DNA of 64,000 nt from an uncultured Collinsella sp. (GTDB lineage Bacteria; Actinomycetota; Coriobacteriia; Coriobacteriales; Coriobacteriaceae), in assembly GCA_937925715.1 (NCBI GenBank), contig CALAMG010000017.1:1-64000 (forward strand), given 5' to 3'. This document shows positions 36,243 to 45,136 of this stretch, piece after piece. A model generated the notes under the pieces. It saw nothing but the letters and a program-made list of their open reading frames with translations, was not told the origin of the DNA and ran no database searches. A program made the translations under genes and the position numbers. How positions within the stretch are numbered: position 1 is the stretch's first letter; each line of letters starts with the position of its first letter.

Positions 36243-36281
36243 TATAAAGATGCCCGGGCCGACTCTATGCCGAACCCGGGC
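36243..36281 (-). terminator. Hairpin between thiC and thiD
   Basis: On the minus strand, arms GCCCGGG and CCCGGGC enclose 16 nt and are followed by ATCTTTAT. It could end part of the thiC transcript before thiD. Confidence 0.5.
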
Positions 36282-36376
36282 GGGCGATGCAATCTCTACG
36301 CAAGTGTAAGTAAATGTTCACAAGTCAACAATTGACAGGCACCAGCTCGCCGCCAGAAGCGGCCGCGGCGACAGGG

Positions 36377-37711
36377 TTAGTCCTCCATGCCGAGGTCGAT
36401 CGTGGTGCCCTCGAAGATCTTGTTGACGGTGCGGACGGCGCACATCTTGCCACACATGGTGCAAGTGCCCTCGGTGGCGGCGGGGGACTCCTCGTAGCGC
36501 TTCTTGCCCGTAACCGGGTCGAGCGCGCACTTCCACATGGCGTCCCAGTCGAGCTTGCGGCGTGCCTGGCCCATCTTGTCGTCCATGTCGCGGGCGTGGG
36601 GCACCTTTTTGGCGATGTCGGCGGCGTGTGCGGCAATCTTGGTGGCCATGAGGCCGTCGAGCACGTCCTGGGCGTTGGGCAGGCACAAGTGCTCGGCCGG
36701 CGTCACGTAGCACAGGAAGTCGGCGCCGGAGCTGGCGGAGATAGCGCCGCCGATGGCAGCGGTGATGTGGTCGTAGCCCACGCCGATATCGGTCACCAGC
36801 GGCCCGAGCACATAGAACGGGGCGTTGTGGCACAGGCGCTTCTGCAGTTTCATGTTGGCGGCGATCTCGTCGAGCGCCATGTGGCCCGGACCCTCGACCA
36901 TAACCTGGACGCCGGCGGCCCATGCGCGCTTGCACAGCTTGCCCAGCTCGATCATCTCGGCGGTCTCGGTGGCGTCGTTGGAGTCGTAGAGGCAGCCCGG
37001 GCGACAGGAGTCGCCGAGCGAAATCGTCACGTCGTACTCGTGGCAGATTTCGAGCAGCTCGTCGTAGAACTCATAGAACGGGTTCTCGTTACCGGTGACC
37101 TCCATCCAGCCAAACAGCAGCGAGCCGCCGCGGCTCACGATGTTCATGAGGCGGCCGGTCTCCTTAAAGGTCTTTGTGACCGACTTGTTGATGCCGCAGT
37201 GGATGGTCATAAAGTCCACGCCGTCCTCGGCGTGCGCGCGCACGACCTCGAACAGGTCGTCCTTGGTAAGCTTGACCAGCGGCTTTTCCATGTAGCCGAT
37301 GGCGTCGTACATGGGGACGGTACCTACCATGAGCGGCGTCTCGTCGATGAGCTGCTGGCGGAACTGGCGCGTCTTGCCCGAGTTGGAGAGGTCCATGATG
37401 GCGTCGGCGCCAAAGTCCTCGGCGATCTTGACCTTCTTCCATTCCTCGGCGGCATCGGCCTTGTCGCCCGAGATGCCCAAGTTCACGTTGACCTTGGTGG
37501 ACAGGCCCTCACCGACGCCAAAGGCGCGCATGCCTTTTTTGATGTGCACGATGTTGGCAGGAATGGCGATGCGGCCGTCGGCCACGCGCTCGCGGATGTA
37601 CTCGGGGTCGCGATGCTCGCGCTCGGCGACCTCCTTCATCTGCGGTGTGATCTGCCCGGCGCGGGCGAAGTCGATTTGCGTGACGAGCTTGGGCTCGGTC
37701 TGTGTGCTCAT
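36377..37711 (-). CDS. thiC: Phosphomethylpyrimidine synthase
   Basis: ThiC is a radical SAM enzyme that converts aminoimidazole ribotide to HMP phosphate. The product is 444 aa. Conserved parts include ANIVHIKKGMRAFGVGEG, MTIHCGINKSVTKTF and SLGDSCRPGCLYD. The C-terminal iron-sulfur motif is CTMCGKMCAVR (CxxCxxxC). ATG at 37711 follows GAAGGGAG, which is also the conserved 3' end of the TPP riboswitch. The protein is the shorter bacterial form without the long N-terminal domain. Confidence 0.97.
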   Translation of the reverse strand: MSTQTEPKLVTQIDFARAGQITPQMKEVAEREHRDPEYIRERVADGRIAIPANIVHIKKGMRAFGVGEGLSTKVNVNLGISGDKADAAEEWKKVKIAEDFGADAIMDLSNSGKTRQFRQQLIDETPLMVGTVPMYDAIGYMEKPLVKLTKDDLFEVVRAHAEDGVDFMTIHCGINKSVTKTFKETGRLMNIVSRGGSLLFGWMEVTGNENPFYEFYDELLEICHEYDVTISLGDSCRPGCLYDSNDATETAEMIELGKLCKRAWAAGVQVMVEGPGHMALDEIAANMKLQKRLCHNAPFYVLGPLVTDIGVGYDHITAAIGGAISASSGADFLCYVTPAEHLCLPNAQDVLDGLMATKIAAHAADIAKKVPHARDMDDKMGQARRKLDWDAMWKCALDPVTGKKRYEESPAATEGTCTMCGKMCAVRTVNKIFEGTTIDLGMED

Positions 37712-37715
37712 TGGC

Positions 37716-37820
37716 ACGGCTCCCTTCGTTGGCATTACCCATATCAGGTTTGCGGGTCAGGGCGGGCGCGCCCAATCTCAGCCTGCCGTCTTGTCCTGCA
37801 AGCCCCCCGTTTATGTAATG
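37716..37820 (-). promoter_or_regulatory. TPP (THI element) riboswitch upstream of thiC
   Basis: Read on the minus strand, the aptamer core is clear: GGGGGGC, then a variable stem, GGCTGAGATTGGG, ACCCGCAAACCTGATATGGG, TAATGCCAACGAAGGGA. The CTGAGA and the ACCTGAT..TAATGCCA..GAAGGGA blocks match the family. A TATACT -10 lies at 37832-37827 on the minus strand. The final GAAGGGAG is the likely ribosome binding site of thiC, so control is probably at translation. Confidence 0.93.
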
Positions 37821-37882
37821 GGCTCAAGTATAGCTCGAATGGGTACGATTGGGCCAACGAGCGTGCCTGTGGGGAGGCGAAC

Positions 37883-38404
37883 ATGGAAGACAAGCATCTA
37901 TATCGAGAGACGCAATGGGATGTATCGGCCGAGGAAAGCCGTGCGCACCATGGCCTTGTCGCGATCGGTTTTGCGGTGCTTGCCGTGCTGGTGATTGCCT
38001 TTTGTATCTGGACGTTTGGTGGTCGCGGCGGCGCTGCATGGGAGTTCGAGGCTGATGATAGCCTACCGATTATGACGGTGAGGAGTACTGGCGGTAATGC
38101 CAATACGCTCGCCGTTCCGGGCGATTATTGGTACCCGTGCGATGAGTTTGTGCAGTTGCAGCTGAGTGGTGGGTCTATTCCTGGTGAGGAAATCGAACGC
38201 GTGACGTTTGATGGGGCACTCAAAACACTCATGGTGAAGCTCAAAGATCAAGGGGATGTGCCCACGACGATGGATATCGCGCTGACGGAATGGCGCCTGG
38301 AGCCCCCGTCGGGTGTTGCGGTGTCCGAGGTCGAGCACGTCAAGATTGTCTATCAGGACGGTTCGACAAACGGGATTGCAAAGGCCGACGGTCTAGCAGA
38401 ATAG
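37883..38404 (+). CDS. Single-pass membrane protein of unknown function
   Basis: The product is 173 aa: a cytoplasmic N-terminus of about 24 residues, one membrane helix (about 25-45, VAIGFAVLAVLVIAFCIWTF), and an outer domain of about 125 residues with no motif I recognise. GGGGAGG precedes ATG at 37883; the reading frame extends upstream opposite thiC but without meaning. It is divergent from thiC. It looks like a lineage-specific envelope protein. No function is proposed. Confidence 0.7.
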   Translation: MEDKHLYRETQWDVSAEESRAHHGLVAIGFAVLAVLVIAFCIWTFGGRGGAAWEFEADDSLPIMTVRSTGGNANTLAVPGDYWYPCDEFVQLQLSGGSIPGEEIERVTFDGALKTLMVKLKDQGDVPTTMDIALTEWRLEPPSGVAVSEVEHVKIVYQDGSTNGIAKADGLAE

Positions 38405-38432
38405 GTGTCGAGCCTAGCAGCCAATTCATAAA

Positions 38433-38497
38433 AGTTGCGGTGGAATAGTTCCTGATTGTGCGAAAAAGGCTCAAATAGGAATTATTCCACCGCAAGT
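38433..38497. repeat. Palindrome of the AGTTGCGGTG family (copy A1)
   Basis: Left arm AGTTGCGGTGGAATAGTTCC pairs with the right arm (AGGAATTATTCCACCGCAAG) with two mismatches. It lies 28 nt after the stop at 38404 and 41 nt before the yaaA stop. No T-tract follows. The outer ten bases are shared with three other copies in this window. Confidence 0.88.
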
Positions 38498-38538
38498 TAT
38501 ATAGAGAAGGCTGAGCGGGTCAGTGTTGGGTGCCGGCT

Positions 38539-39348
38539 CTAGAGCATCTGTTCGTTGATGAACACGAGGGTGCCTGGGCATGAGAGCTCGGGGGCGTGGC
38601 GATAGCCGATGTTGAACTCGGTGAGACGGCCGGCGTCCTCGACCTTGTTTTCCGCCATCCACCGCACCATGGAGCCGCGCGCCTTTTTGCTGGCGGTCGA
38701 CCGTTGGATGGGCTTCCCGTTGCGGATACCCTCGCCAAAGAGGCACGTGACGGCTGTGGCGTCGCCCGCGAGGTGGGGCAGAACGGCTTTGGCATACTCT
38801 ACGCTGGCGAGGTTGACGATCGTGGTGTTTGAGCCTGCCGGGGCGATAGCCCGCGCGAGCTTGTCGCTCCAAAACGCGTAGAGGTCTCGGGCATCGTCGA
38901 CGGCGAGCTTCGCGTCCATCTCCAGCCGATACGGTTCGACGGCATGAAAGGGGCGTATGCATCCGTAAAGGCCCGAGAGGATCCACAGATGGTCTTGCAG
39001 CCATGCGAGCTGCGCGGCATCCATCACCTCGGGTGCCATGCTCTGGTATTGAATGCCGTGATAGGACATGACGGCGGGGGAGAGGTGACGGGCGAGTTCG
39101 GGATTGCCGAGATCGCTGTTTTTCAGGATGGGCCCGAACTCATGCAGAGTGTTGAGGCAAGGCCCCAGCAGTTTGTCACTCACGTTCCATAGCGCTTGTA
39201 GGCCGCCGCTGCCTTCATTTCGTTCGATATCTAGCAGTGCGCGGTGGAGGCGAGCCGTTTCGTGCGCAAAAGGCGGTATGCCCAGGACTTCAAAAGCATC
39301 TTGGGCCGCGCGCATTTGCTTGGCGGGCGAAATGATGACCTGCAGCAT
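38539..39348 (-). CDS. yaaA: Peroxide stress protein YaaA (DUF328/UPF0246)
   Basis: The product is 269 aa. In E. coli YaaA lowers free iron during peroxide stress and binds DNA. Family segments include MLQVIISPAKQM at the start, YHGIQYQSMAPEVM, LWILSGLYGCIRPFHAVEPYRLEM (the LSGLYG core), NLASVEYAKAV and KKARGSMVRWM. ATG at 39348 has AGAGGAG upstream. Palindromes of the same family lie on both sides (38433 and 39372), the second in its 5' untranslated region. Confidence 0.93.
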   Translation of the reverse strand: MLQVIISPAKQMRAAQDAFEVLGIPPFAHETARLHRALLDIERNEGSGGLQALWNVSDKLLGPCLNTLHEFGPILKNSDLGNPELARHLSPAVMSYHGIQYQSMAPEVMDAAQLAWLQDHLWILSGLYGCIRPFHAVEPYRLEMDAKLAVDDARDLYAFWSDKLARAIAPAGSNTTIVNLASVEYAKAVLPHLAGDATAVTCLFGEGIRNGKPIQRSTASKKARGSMVRWMAENKVEDAGRLTEFNIGYRHAPELSCPGTLVFINEQML

Positions 39349-39371
39349 GAACTCTCCTCTGCCAAAAAGGA

Positions 39372-39438
39372 AGTTGCGGTGGAATACGGCCTGTTTTGGC
39401 CGTTTATGGGCCAGTTTAGTCCGTATTTCACCGCAACT
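39372..39438. repeat. Palindrome of the AGTTGCGGTG family (copy A2)
   Basis: Left arm AGTTGCGGTGGAATACGG and right arm CCGTATTTCACCGCAACT differ at one position. Total length is 67 bp. It lies 13 nt beyond the aminopeptidase stop and 23 nt upstream of the yaaA ATG. Confidence 0.9.
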
Positions 39439-39451
39439 GATGAGGGGCTGG

Positions 39452-40849
39452 TTAGGCACGCTCGAGGAAGGCCTTGTAGCCGCGGTAGGCCTCGTAGATA
39501 TCGGCCTTGTTGGCGACTTCCCACAGGGCGTGCATGGACAGGACGGCAACGCCGGAGTCGATGACGTTCATGCCGTACTTGGCCATGATGTAGGCGATGG
39601 TGCCGCCGCCGCCCGCGTTGACGCGGCCGAGCTCGCAGGTCTGGAAGTCCACGCCGGCCTCGTCCATGATGTCGCGGACGAGGGCCACGTACTCGGCGTC
39701 GGCGTCGTTGGAGCCACCCTTGCCGCGGCTGCCCGTGTACTTGTTGAAGCACAGGCCGCGACCCATGAAGGCGGCGTTCTTGGTCTCGAACTTGCCGGCG
39801 TAGCCCGGGTCGAAGCCGGCGGACACGTCGGAGGAGAGCATACGGCTGCGGGCGAGCGCGCGGCGCAGGGCCAGCGGGCTATCCTCGCCGGCGAGCGTCA
39901 TGATCTCGGCGACGGTGTTCTCGAAGAAGCGGCTCGTCATGCCGGTGGCACCCACGGAGCCAATCTCCTCCTTGTCGACGATGAGCGTGATGCTCGTGCG
40001 CTCGACATTGGCCACATTGATCTGGGCGAGCATGGAGGGGTAGGCGCAGACGCGGTCGTCGTGGCCATAGCCCAAAATCATGGAGCGGTCGAGGCCCATG
40101 TCGCGGGCGGGGCCGGCGGGCACGACCTCGATCTCGGCGGAGAGGAAGTCCTCCTCCTCGACGCCGTACTGCTCCTTGAGGATGTCCAGGAACATCTGCT
40201 TGACGGGCTCCTTGGGAGCGTCCTTGTCGTCCTCATCGAACTTGACGGGGCGACCGCCCACGATTACGTCGAGGATCTCGGCATCGACGGCGTCCTTGGC
40301 GGGCTTGGACATCTGCTCGCTCGAGAGGTGGATCAGCAGGTCGGAGATGGTAAAGACCGGGTCGTCTGCCTTGTCGCCGATGTTGATGTCGACGGTGGTG
40401 CCGTCCTTTTTGCAGATGACGCCCACGAGTGCGAGCGGGGAGGCCACCCAGTGGTAGCTCTTGACGCCGCCGTAGTAGTGCGTGTCGAGGTAGGCCATGT
40501 CGCCGGCCTCGAAGGCGGGATTCTGCTTGAGGTCCAGGCGCGGCGAGTCCACGTGGGCGCCCAAGATGTTAAAGCCCTGCTCGAGCGGGGCGGTGCCCAG
40601 ATTGACGAGCATAAGGTCCTTGCCGTGGTTAGCGGCATACACCTTGTCGCCTGCCTTAAGCTCGCGGCCTGCGGCGATTACGGTCTCCAGGTCGACGTAT
40701 CCCGCCTCCTCGGCCATCTTGATGCCGGCCTTGACGCACAGGCGCTCGGTCTTGTTCTCACTCAAAAACTGCTTATAGCCGCGGCAAAGCTCCTCGAGCT
40801 CCTCGATTTGCTGTGGCGTGTACTTTTTCCATGCGCAGGGACGCTCCAT
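39452..40849 (-). CDS. apeB: M18 family aminopeptidase
   Basis: The product is 465 aa, a zinc aminopeptidase of the aminopeptidase I type. Metal-binding and catalytic segments are NILGAHVDSPRLDLKQNP, the Glu pair region VDKEEIGSVGATGM, and the late MGRGLCFNKYTGSRGKGGSND. It is probably a cytoplasmic dodecamer that removes N-terminal residues from peptides. ATG at 40849 follows GAAAGGAG; the frame continues upstream opposite polA without sense. Its promoter region is shared with divergent polA. Confidence 0.92.
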   Translation of the reverse strand: MERPCAWKKYTPQQIEELEELCRGYKQFLSENKTERLCVKAGIKMAEEAGYVDLETVIAAGRELKAGDKVYAANHGKDLMLVNLGTAPLEQGFNILGAHVDSPRLDLKQNPAFEAGDMAYLDTHYYGGVKSYHWVASPLALVGVICKKDGTTVDINIGDKADDPVFTISDLLIHLSSEQMSKPAKDAVDAEILDVIVGGRPVKFDEDDKDAPKEPVKQMFLDILKEQYGVEEEDFLSAEIEVVPAGPARDMGLDRSMILGYGHDDRVCAYPSMLAQINVANVERTSITLIVDKEEIGSVGATGMTSRFFENTVAEIMTLAGEDSPLALRRALARSRMLSSDVSAGFDPGYAGKFETKNAAFMGRGLCFNKYTGSRGKGGSNDADAEYVALVRDIMDEAGVDFQTCELGRVNAGGGGTIAYIMAKYGMNVIDSGVAVLSMHALWEVANKADIYEAYRGYKAFLERA

Positions 40850-41015
40850 GACGCAGGCTCCTTTCGGATCGATCGTGCTGGTTGATGTACCGTGAGCCAT
40901 CGTATCACGCGCGGGCTCACGGTGGCGGGGGAGCTTGATGTGAGGTGGCCGCGGGGCGGGGAGCGTGTAAACTGGAGTGAGCAAACCGTGCCCAGCCCAA
41001 AGCGAGGTATTCAAT

Positions 41016-43763
41016 ATGTCTGACAAGCGCCGCACCTTTGCCGTTATCGACGGCAACTCGCTCATGCATCGCGCCTTCCACGCCGTGCCGCCGACCATGA
41101 ACGCGCCGGACGGTCGCCCCACCAACGCGATCTTTGGCTTTCTGAACATGTTTCTCAAGATGATCGATGCCTTTAACCCCGACGGCGTCGTCGTGGCGTT
41201 TGACAAGGGTAAACCGCGCGTGCGCATGGAGATGCTGCCGCAGTATAAGGCGCAACGCCCGCCCATGGACCCCGATCTGCATGCGCAGTTCCCTATGATT
41301 AAGGAGCTGCTCGCCGCGCTCAACGTGCCGATTCTGCAGTCCGAGGGCTGGGAAGGCGATGACATCCTGGGAACCATGGCGCGCCTGGGTGAAGAGGCCG
41401 GCTGCGACATGCTACTGGTGACCGGCGACCGCGACATGTATCAACTCGTGACCGAGCACGTCAACGTGGTCTCGACCCGCAAGGGCCTGTCCGACGTGGC
41501 GATTATGACGCCCGAGAGCGTGGACGACCTGTATCACGGCATTACGCCGGCGCTCGTGCCCGATTTTTACGGTCTAAAGGGCGATACGTCCGACAACATC
41601 CCCGGTGTACCGGGCATCGGTCCCAAAAAGGCGAGTGCGCTCATTGCGAAGTACGGTAGCCTGGACGAAGTCATCGCGCATGCCGATGAGGTCAAGGGCA
41701 AGATGGGCGAGAACCTGCGTGCACACATCGATGACGCACTACTGAGCCGCAAGGTTGCGACAATTCGCACCGATGCGCCCGTCGAGCTCGACTTTGAGGC
41801 GACGTCCTTCCCGGCGTTTTCTGCCGATGAGGTTTCCGCGGCGCTGGGTACGCTTGGTATCACCGCCATGCAGAACCGTTTCTTGGCGCTGATCGGCGGC
41901 GAGGGCGGGGCTGCTGCCTCCAGTGTGTTTGAGATACCTGCTATGGTTCGCGCAGCCGCCGGCGATGCCGACGCGCTTGGTGCCGTTGCGGCTGAGGTCT
42001 CCCGCGCGATTGATGCCGGCGAGTGGGTCGCCGCCGTGGTGGACGACGACAAGGAAGAGGGCGCGCTCTTTGGGCTGACGCGCACGCTGTGGTTGGCGAC
42101 GTCCAAGGGCCTGTTCGCGCTCGAGGAGGGCGACAGCTGTGCGGCGGCTGAGGTTGAGGGCTTCAACTTCGCTCACGGTGTGATCGCCGGCGTGCTTGCG
42201 AGCCTGTTTATGGAGGGCCGCGTGGCGAGCCCGGATACGAAAGCGCTGCTGCACGAGCTTTCGCCCATCGATTCTTCTGAGCCCGAGCTCATGGATCCGC
42301 TCGCTGCCGATTCCACGCGTATCTTCGATACCGTGGTCGCTGCCTATCTGCTGGATTCCGATCGCTCCGAGTTCGATGAGGCATATCTGGCCGATACCTA
42401 TCTGCAGATGGCGTTGCCTGCGGCGCGCGGTGCAGAGGGTACCGGCGAGGACGCCCCCGCGCCTGCCGCTCGCACGGCGGCCTTGACGCTGGCGCTCGTG
42501 GCGCCGTTGCGCGAGTGCATGGCCCGTGAGAACGCCGCCAACGTGTTCGATGGCATCGAGATGCCGCTCGTTCCGGTACTTGCCAAGATGGAGCGCGCGG
42601 GCATGCTCGTGGACCCCGACCGCCTGCACAGTCTGTCCGAGGGTCTGGCGACCCAGATCACCGAGGTCGAACGAAGCATTCGCGACCTTGCCGGTGACGA
42701 GACCTTTAACATCGGCAGCCCCATGCAACTTTCGCATGTGCTCTTTGATGTGATGGGCCTTCCGACCAAGGGTCTCAAAAAGACCAAGCGCGGTTACTAT
42801 TCGACCAATGCCAAGGTACTGAGTGATCTTGCTCGTGACCACGAGATTGTTCGTTTGATCTTAGACTGGCGCGAGAAGTCCAAGATCAAGTCAACCTATC
42901 TGGACACGTTGGGCCCGCTGCGCCGCGGTGACGGTCGTGTGCACACCACGTACAACCAGACCATCACCGCGACGGGGCGTCTGTCTTCGAGCGACCCTAA
43001 TCTGCAAAACATTCCGACGCGCTCGGAGCTGGGGCGTACCGTCAAGACGGCGTTTTCGGCAGGCGAGGGAAGCGTCTTTTTGGCGGTGGACTACTCGCAG
43101 ATCGAGCTGCGTCTGCTGGCACATCTCTCGGGTGACGAGCACTTGGTGCGCGCCTTTAACGAGGGCGAGGACTTCCATGCCGAGACGGCGGCGCGCGTGT
43201 TTGGTGTGCCGGTGTCCGAGGTAACGCCCGACCTGCGCAGTCGCGCCAAGGCCGTGAACTTTGGCATCGTGTATGGCCAGCAGGCCTACGGCCTGTCGCA
43301 GTCGCTGCATATCTCGATGGCCGAGGCGCGCGACATGATCGACCGCTACTACGAGGCCTACCCGGGCGTGCGTACGTTCCTCGACAACGTGGTGGCACGC
43401 GCCAAGCAGACGGGCTACGCCGAGACCATGTACGGCCGCCGTCGTCATATTCCGGAGCTCAAGGCCAAAAACCCGCAACTCCGCGGCTTTGGCGAGCGCA
43501 CGGCCATGAACCATCCCATGCAGGGCACCGCAGCAGACATCATCAAGATCGCCATGGCCCGCGTAAGCCGCCGCCTGGAAGAAGAGGGCTTTGCCGCCCA
43601 CATGATTCTGCAGGTACACGACGAACTGGACTTTGAGTGCCCCGTCGACGAAGTCGAGCGCCTCACCGCCATGGTCCGCGACGTTATGGAGCACGTAGTA
43701 GACCTCCGCGTCCCCCTAATCGCCGAAGCCAGCACCGGCATAACCTGGGCCGATGCCAAATAA
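41016..43763 (+). CDS. polA: DNA polymerase I, proofreading domain degenerate
   Basis: The product is 915 aa. The N-terminal 5' nuclease (about 1-300) has the Asp-rich sites in AVIDGNSLMHRAFHA, WEGDDILGTMA and LKGDTSDNIPGVPGIG. The middle domain (about 310-520) lacks a recognisable Asp-x-Glu exonuclease I motif, so 3'-5' proofreading is probably absent, as in Taq polymerase. The polymerase domain has motif A DYSQIELR (Asp692), motif B RAKAVNFGIVYGQQAYGL and motif C QVHDELDF (from 866). ATG at 41016 is chosen by alignment to the family start (AVIDGNSLMHR). Confidence 0.96.
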   Translation: MSDKRRTFAVIDGNSLMHRAFHAVPPTMNAPDGRPTNAIFGFLNMFLKMIDAFNPDGVVVAFDKGKPRVRMEMLPQYKAQRPPMDPDLHAQFPMIKELLAALNVPILQSEGWEGDDILGTMARLGEEAGCDMLLVTGDRDMYQLVTEHVNVVSTRKGLSDVAIMTPESVDDLYHGITPALVPDFYGLKGDTSDNIPGVPGIGPKKASALIAKYGSLDEVIAHADEVKGKMGENLRAHIDDALLSRKVATIRTDAPVELDFEATSFPAFSADEVSAALGTLGITAMQNRFLALIGGEGGAAASSVFEIPAMVRAAAGDADALGAVAAEVSRAIDAGEWVAAVVDDDKEEGALFGLTRTLWLATSKGLFALEEGDSCAAAEVEGFNFAHGVIAGVLASLFMEGRVASPDTKALLHELSPIDSSEPELMDPLAADSTRIFDTVVAAYLLDSDRSEFDEAYLADTYLQMALPAARGAEGTGEDAPAPAARTAALTLALVAPLRECMARENAANVFDGIEMPLVPVLAKMERAGMLVDPDRLHSLSEGLATQITEVERSIRDLAGDETFNIGSPMQLSHVLFDVMGLPTKGLKKTKRGYYSTNAKVLSDLARDHEIVRLILDWREKSKIKSTYLDTLGPLRRGDGRVHTTYNQTITATGRLSSSDPNLQNIPTRSELGRTVKTAFSAGEGSVFLAVDYSQIELRLLAHLSGDEHLVRAFNEGEDFHAETAARVFGVPVSEVTPDLRSRAKAVNFGIVYGQQAYGLSQSLHISMAEARDMIDRYYEAYPGVRTFLDNVVARAKQTGYAETMYGRRRHIPELKAKNPQLRGFGERTAMNHPMQGTAADIIKIAMARVSRRLEEEGFAAHMILQVHDELDFECPVDEVERLTAMVRDVMEHVVDLRVPLIAEASTGITWADAK

Positions 43764-43797
43764 AGAAGCACCCACAACCCCAAAGTAACCAAAAGCA

Positions 43798-43831
43798 GAA
43801 GGGGGCTCCTTGCCAACAAGGAGCCCCCTTC
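43798..43831 (+). terminator. Hairpin after polA
   Basis: Perfect 15-bp arms GAAGGGGGCTCCTTG and CAAGGAGCCCCCTTC enclose CCAA. There is no T-run after it (CATTCC), but the strong stem 34 nt after the stop suggests termination. Confidence 0.7.
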
Positions 43832-43859
43832 ATTCCAAAAAATCAGCCAAGTATCTAGG

Positions 43860-43880
43860 CGCCAAGACACCATCTTGGCG
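43860..43880. repeat. Small palindrome CGCCAAGA-CACCA-TCTTGGCG
   Basis: Perfect 8-bp arms. Its right half extends to CCATCTTGGCGGC (43870-43882), repeated inverted at 44042-44054 inside the end of the HAD gene, so it also forms the outer arms around element E. Confidence 0.55.
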
Positions 43881-43897
43881 GCAGGTAAGTCAACGTA

Positions 43898-44023
43898 GCC
43901 ATACCCGGGGCCGGCCGTTTGATTTTTGTAGATTCCGCACGAGCCGAAGAGCACTTAATGTGCTCTTCGAGCGAGCCCAGGACTTGACCGAGCAAAAATC
44001 AAACGGCCGGCCCCGGGCATGGC
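43898..44023. repeat. 126-bp nested palindrome (element E)
   Basis: Outer arms of 31 bp (left GCCATACCCGGGGCCGGCCG onward, 43898-43928; right 43993-44023) differ at one base. Inside is a second perfect hairpin CGAAGAGCAC-TTAAT-GTGCTCTTCG at 43945-43969. It lies between the convergent ends of polA and a HAD gene, 11 nt from the latter's stop. Confidence 0.88.
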
Positions 44024-44034
44024 GACGAGATGGA

Positions 44035-44862
44035 TTAACGAGCCGCCAAGATGGCGTCGATGAGCGTCAGTACGCCCCCGTCGTTGTTACTCGGAATGCG
44101 CCACTTAGCATGCGCGTTCATATGCTCCTCGGCATTGTCCACGATAAAGCTGTGACCGACGCGCTCCAGCATGGGAATATCGTTGTACGTATCGCCCACG
44201 GCGGCGGCATCGGCGATATCAATGCCGAGCTGCTCGCACAGATGCGCGACGCCGGCGCCCTTGTCGACACCCAGGTTCATAAAGTCGATCCACTCGCGCC
44301 CGGCGTTGGTGACGTAGAGCTTGTCCGAGAACTCGGGGCTATAGGTCTCGCGGAAAGCGGGCTCGGCGTCGTAGCCGGGGAAGAAGACCGAAATCTTGTT
44401 GGACTCGAAATCCATGCCCTCAAAGCTGTCGACGTAGTTGATTGTGTTGTAGTAGACGCTGATCTCGTCGTGGTACTGATGGTCGCGGGCAAGCACGTAG
44501 AACTCGTCGAAGCAGCACAGGACGGGAACGGCGCGAGGATCCTCCGAGGCACGGCTCAAGACCTGCTGATACAGCGCCACATCGATGTTGCTCTTATAGA
44601 TATAACTGCCGCGATAGATGACGCACGCTCCGTTGTCGGGACAAAAGGCGAGGCGGTTCTTGATGCTCTCGAACATCTCCTCGAGCTTGGGGGCTGGACG
44701 TCCGCTGGCGGGGCAGAACACGATGCCGGCGTCGGCGAGCTTGTCCAGGCGCTCATCAAGACCCTGCGGCAACACGCGCTCGTCGGTGAGCAGCGTCTTG
44801 TCCATATCAACGGCGAGAATCTTAATGCTGCCGATATTGGTGTCCGATTCGTAAGTTTGCAT
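44035..44862 (-). CDS. HAD superfamily (Cof-type) phosphatase
   Basis: The product is 275 aa. The four HAD motifs are present: Asp19-x-Asp21 in AVDMDKTLLTD, CPASGRPAP, the Lys region NLGVDKGAGVAHL, and AAVGDTYNDIPML. The cap inserted between the second and third motifs marks subclass IIB, which dephosphorylates sugar phosphates or flavin and PLP precursors; the substrate here is unknown. The 3' end contributes to the outer arms of element E. Confidence 0.9.
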   Translation of the reverse strand: MQTYESDTNIGSIKILAVDMDKTLLTDERVLPQGLDERLDKLADAGIVFCPASGRPAPKLEEMFESIKNRLAFCPDNGACVIYRGSYIYKSNIDVALYQQVLSRASEDPRAVPVLCCFDEFYVLARDHQYHDEISVYYNTINYVDSFEGMDFESNKISVFFPGYDAEPAFRETYSPEFSDKLYVTNAGREWIDFMNLGVDKGAGVAHLCEQLGIDIADAAAVGDTYNDIPMLERVGHSFIVDNAEEHMNAHAKWRIPSNNDGGVLTLIDAILAAR

Positions 44863-45005
44863 AAAAGCGCGCCTTTCGTTTCGAAATTGTTTCAGACGTT
44901 ATAACCATCAACCAGTAACCGAGCGTATTGTCGCAGGAACGGAGCGTATTTGCACCACGCTTCACAAAGTAATGAAAAAACTTTTCAGAAATTTGAATTT
45001 GTCGC

Positions 45006-45033
45006 TTGTGCTGCGGGCACTTTAGCGTAATAT
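45006..45033 (+). promoter_or_regulatory. Probable promoter of the argG leader
   Basis: TTGTGC, 16 nt, TAATAT. Transcription would begin near 45040, about 100 nt before the leader ATG. Confidence 0.5.
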
Positions 45034-45136
45034 AGCGACCATCGAAAACGGAGACGGCAAAAGAGCCGCTTACCGAGGAAAAGGTACCGTTTACGATATT
45101 TGAATTGCGCCCGGCGATAGGTGAAAGGAGAGGCAG

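Noticed and set aside
36314..37882. Long plus-strand open frame opposite thiC, running into the membrane protein gene
   Set aside because: It is a codon-bias shadow of thiC; its sequence is low-complexity Gly/Val/His/Leu and only the part after ATG 37883 has a ribosome binding site.
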